Origin: CAZSHG01 sp964606695 [NCBI: uncultured bacterium]
GTDB lineage: Bacteria > UBP14 > UBA6098
Direction of reading: 5' to 3'
Assembly (NCBI GenBank): GCA_964606695.1
Contig: CAZSHG010000001.1
Location: forward strand, 62,001 to 126,000
Length of the DNA stretch: 64,000 nt
This document shows positions 62,785 through 64,000 of this stretch, one piece after another. A model generated the notes under the pieces. The model did no database searches and was not told the DNA's origin. It saw only the letters and a program-made list of their open reading frames with translations. Both the position numbers and the translations under genes were made by a program. How positions within the stretch are numbered: the first letter of the stretch is position 1; every line of letters begins with the position of its first letter.

Positions 62785-62812
62785 AAGATAAAACAATATT
62801 TTGATATGTCAA
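62785..62812 (-). promoter_or_regulatory. trmH-family gene promoter, leaderless type
   Basis: On the minus strand: TTGACA (62812-62807), 16-nt spacer, TATCTT (62790-62785), then seven bases and the ATG at 62777. Confidence 0.8.
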
Positions 62813-62889
62813 TCGTGCACCGCAGATAAGGAATTCTTTTTAGTAGAATTGCGACGGAAAAATAAGAAATGCTTCGATAGTGAAGTGTC

Positions 62890-63161
62890 GGGGGCGTCGA
62901 GCCTTCCCGCCGATCGACGATTTCCTTTTTATCCAACAAACCCTAACCGGCGAGAAGGCCAGGCAAATCGGCTATACAATACCGGGTCATTCGATTTTTC
63001 GCGGAATGGTTTATAATCCCGCATCGAAATTCATTTTCACAAAGCCGATTTGCCCAGGTGCGCGAGGCTGACGCACAATAGGACAACAGATTTCTAAGAA
63101 ACTTAATTTAGAAAAAGGGTGATAAATCCACTACCCAGAACCTCGCGCGCACGACGCCCCC
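62890..63161. repeat. nested inverted repeats in a 444-bp gene-free gap
   Basis: An outer pair GGGGGCGTCG (62890-62899)/CGACGCCCCC (63152-63161) encloses an inner 12-bp pair GGCAAATCGGCT (62962-62973)/AGCCGATTTGCC (63043-63054). A further GTGCG/CGCAC hairpin (63058-63076) lies between them. The inner stem shares GGCAAATCG with the inverted repeat at 2.48 kb. The gap (62778-63221) between the methyltransferase and the last gene shows no other gene. Confidence 0.5.
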
Positions 63162-63221
63162 TTCTCGGTGAGCAATTCATCTTAACCAACTCAACCCGAA
63201 AGCAACAACAAACTTTCCTTT

Positions 63222-64000
63222 TTAACCGGCTATAACTTCGATTGTTATTGTGATTGTCTGTTCGCTGGATAACGTATTTGGATTGGGCGCGGCGAACAAC
63301 AGATAGAGATAGCGTCCTGTTCCCACCGTAACATCCACGCCGTTTGAACGCGGAGTGGCGAACGGTTCGGGATTGCTTGCGCCGGATGTCCTGTAAGATG
63401 TGTTTATCCTATCCATTGGAGTCGAATAATCTGACGCCGGCGGAGGCACGCTTTCCTGGTCGAAAACCCCCATTAAAAGCATCTGATCCGAATCCTGAGT
63501 ATCGCCGAAAACCCAGCTTCCGGATGTCGTTGCCTTTATTCGGATATCGAATGGGACGGTGCCGGTATTTGCGATATACGCGCAATCGCCCGCCGACATG
63601 ATTATAGTATCGCCCTTGCCGATATTTCCGATATCCCACGACGTCGTATTATATGTCGGGCCTGACGAACCGCCCTTGCGGATTTCTACTCCCAGTTCCG
63701 ATGGCCTCCAGGTTACCGACCAATCGAATAAATCCGGGGCGTTACCAGCATTGGATACCAATTTCGCTCTTAGCCTAATCGTATCGGAATCGGCCAGAGA
63801 GGATATATCCAATGTTCCCGCGGCAACCGAAGTTATTCCTGAATCCGCCGGCACCCAGCTTCCACCGCTACGTTCTTCCACGACCATAACTATCGAATCG
63901 TCCGCGCCTTCCGTCCACGTCACTTCGTCCCAGGCAGAAAATCCCGGATTCCAGCCGAAGACAATCGGAGGGCTTGTTATAGTTCCCTCTCCAGATCCTC
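63222..64000 (-). CDS. C-terminal part of a secreted beta-domain protein (5' end outside the window)
   Basis: The open frame runs off the window edge, ending at 63222. The 259 visible residues are Ser/Thr/Gly/Asn-rich beta sequence with repeated STW/FDWSV-type strands (FGWNPGFSAWDEVTWTE, ADSDTIRLRAKLV, TSWDIGNIGKGDTIIMS). It ends in EQTITITIEVIAG without a recognisable C-terminal sorting domain. The pattern fits a choice-of-anchor or fibronectin-like adhesin in FCB genomes. Function unknown; the GTG at 63923 is just an internal codon. Confidence 0.7.
   Translation of the reverse strand, partial: GSGEGTITSPPIVFGWNPGFSAWDEVTWTEGADDSIVMVVEERSGGSWVPADSGITSVAAGTLDISSLADSDTIRLRAKLVSNAGNAPDLFDWSVTWRPSELGVEIRKGGSSGPTYNTTSWDIGNIGKGDTIIMSAGDCAYIANTGTVPFDIRIKATTSGSWVFGDTQDSDQMLLMGVFDQESVPPPASDYSTPMDRINTSYRTSGASNPEPFATPRSNGVDVTVGTGRYLYLLFAAPNPNTLSSEQTITITIEVIAG

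Overview
The window is a chromosomal segment of a Gram-negative, probably anaerobic bacterium. The outer membrane is implied by kdsB (lipid A core sugar), a TonB-dependent receptor and a LolA-like protein. Anaerobic life with oxygen defence is implied by superoxide reductase, two rubrerythrins, ferritin, a thiol peroxidase and a hydrogenase-maturation gene. Two secreted proteins end in a roughly 75-residue C-terminal domain (NPFNS motif, ending IVYLK or IIYLK) of the kind used as a type IX-like sorting signal in the Bacteroidetes/FCB superphylum and related candidate phyla. I would place the organism in an uncultivated FCB-like lineage, but the sequence alone does not name it.

Layout. 0-10 kb: tRNA-Gln, ispE, a LolA-like/kdsB pair, a secreted GH114-like hydrolase, a molybdopterin protein, arsC, ispA, hypE, an exported ferredoxin with a CcdA-like membrane partner, a divergent polysaccharide deacetylase and an orphan PTS IIA domain. 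10-15 kb: ftsEX, then an oxygen-defence run (Fur-family regulator, small winged-helix ORF, peroxiredoxin, superoxide reductase, ferritin, rubrerythrin) closed by a clear terminator. 15-26 kb: MscS channel, subtilisin-like protease, DUF1573-TlpA fusion lipoprotein, TonB-dependent receptor, split transketolase and a GAF-GGDEF sensor with a degenerate active site. 26-33 kb: a nine-gene N-type F-ATPase operon in the order DCQRBEFAG. 33-41 kb: a SHOCT protein, a 21-bp minisatellite, a VWA surface protein, glutamine synthetase, an AT-rich restriction-modification cassette with a broken nuclease gene, a DUF3047 protein and CorA. 41-48 kb: HIT, PlsC, leuCD, accB-pilT-accC and a beta-decarboxylating dehydrogenase. 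48-50 kb: a hyper-structured intergenic region, then tmRNA with a 199-bp duplication of its 3' end flanking a DUF4160/DUF2442 pair. 50-64 kb: rubrerythrin, coaD, an orphan aconitase-family subunit, PrsW-like protease, fruK, two tandem CNNM-type proteins, a glycine-rich surface protein, a SpoU methyltransferase and the end of another secreted protein.

The strongest unusual signals are the tmRNA-associated 681-bp repeat-flanked insertion, a structured non-coding region at 48.4-48.7 kb, recurrent leaderless promoters (-10 hexamer 6-7 nt before the ATG with no Shine-Dalgarno), a two-carboxylate c-subunit in the N-ATPase, a conserved-looking winged-helix ORF that appears to start at ATA, and a sulfite-oxidase-family protein lacking the molybdenum-ligating cysteine.
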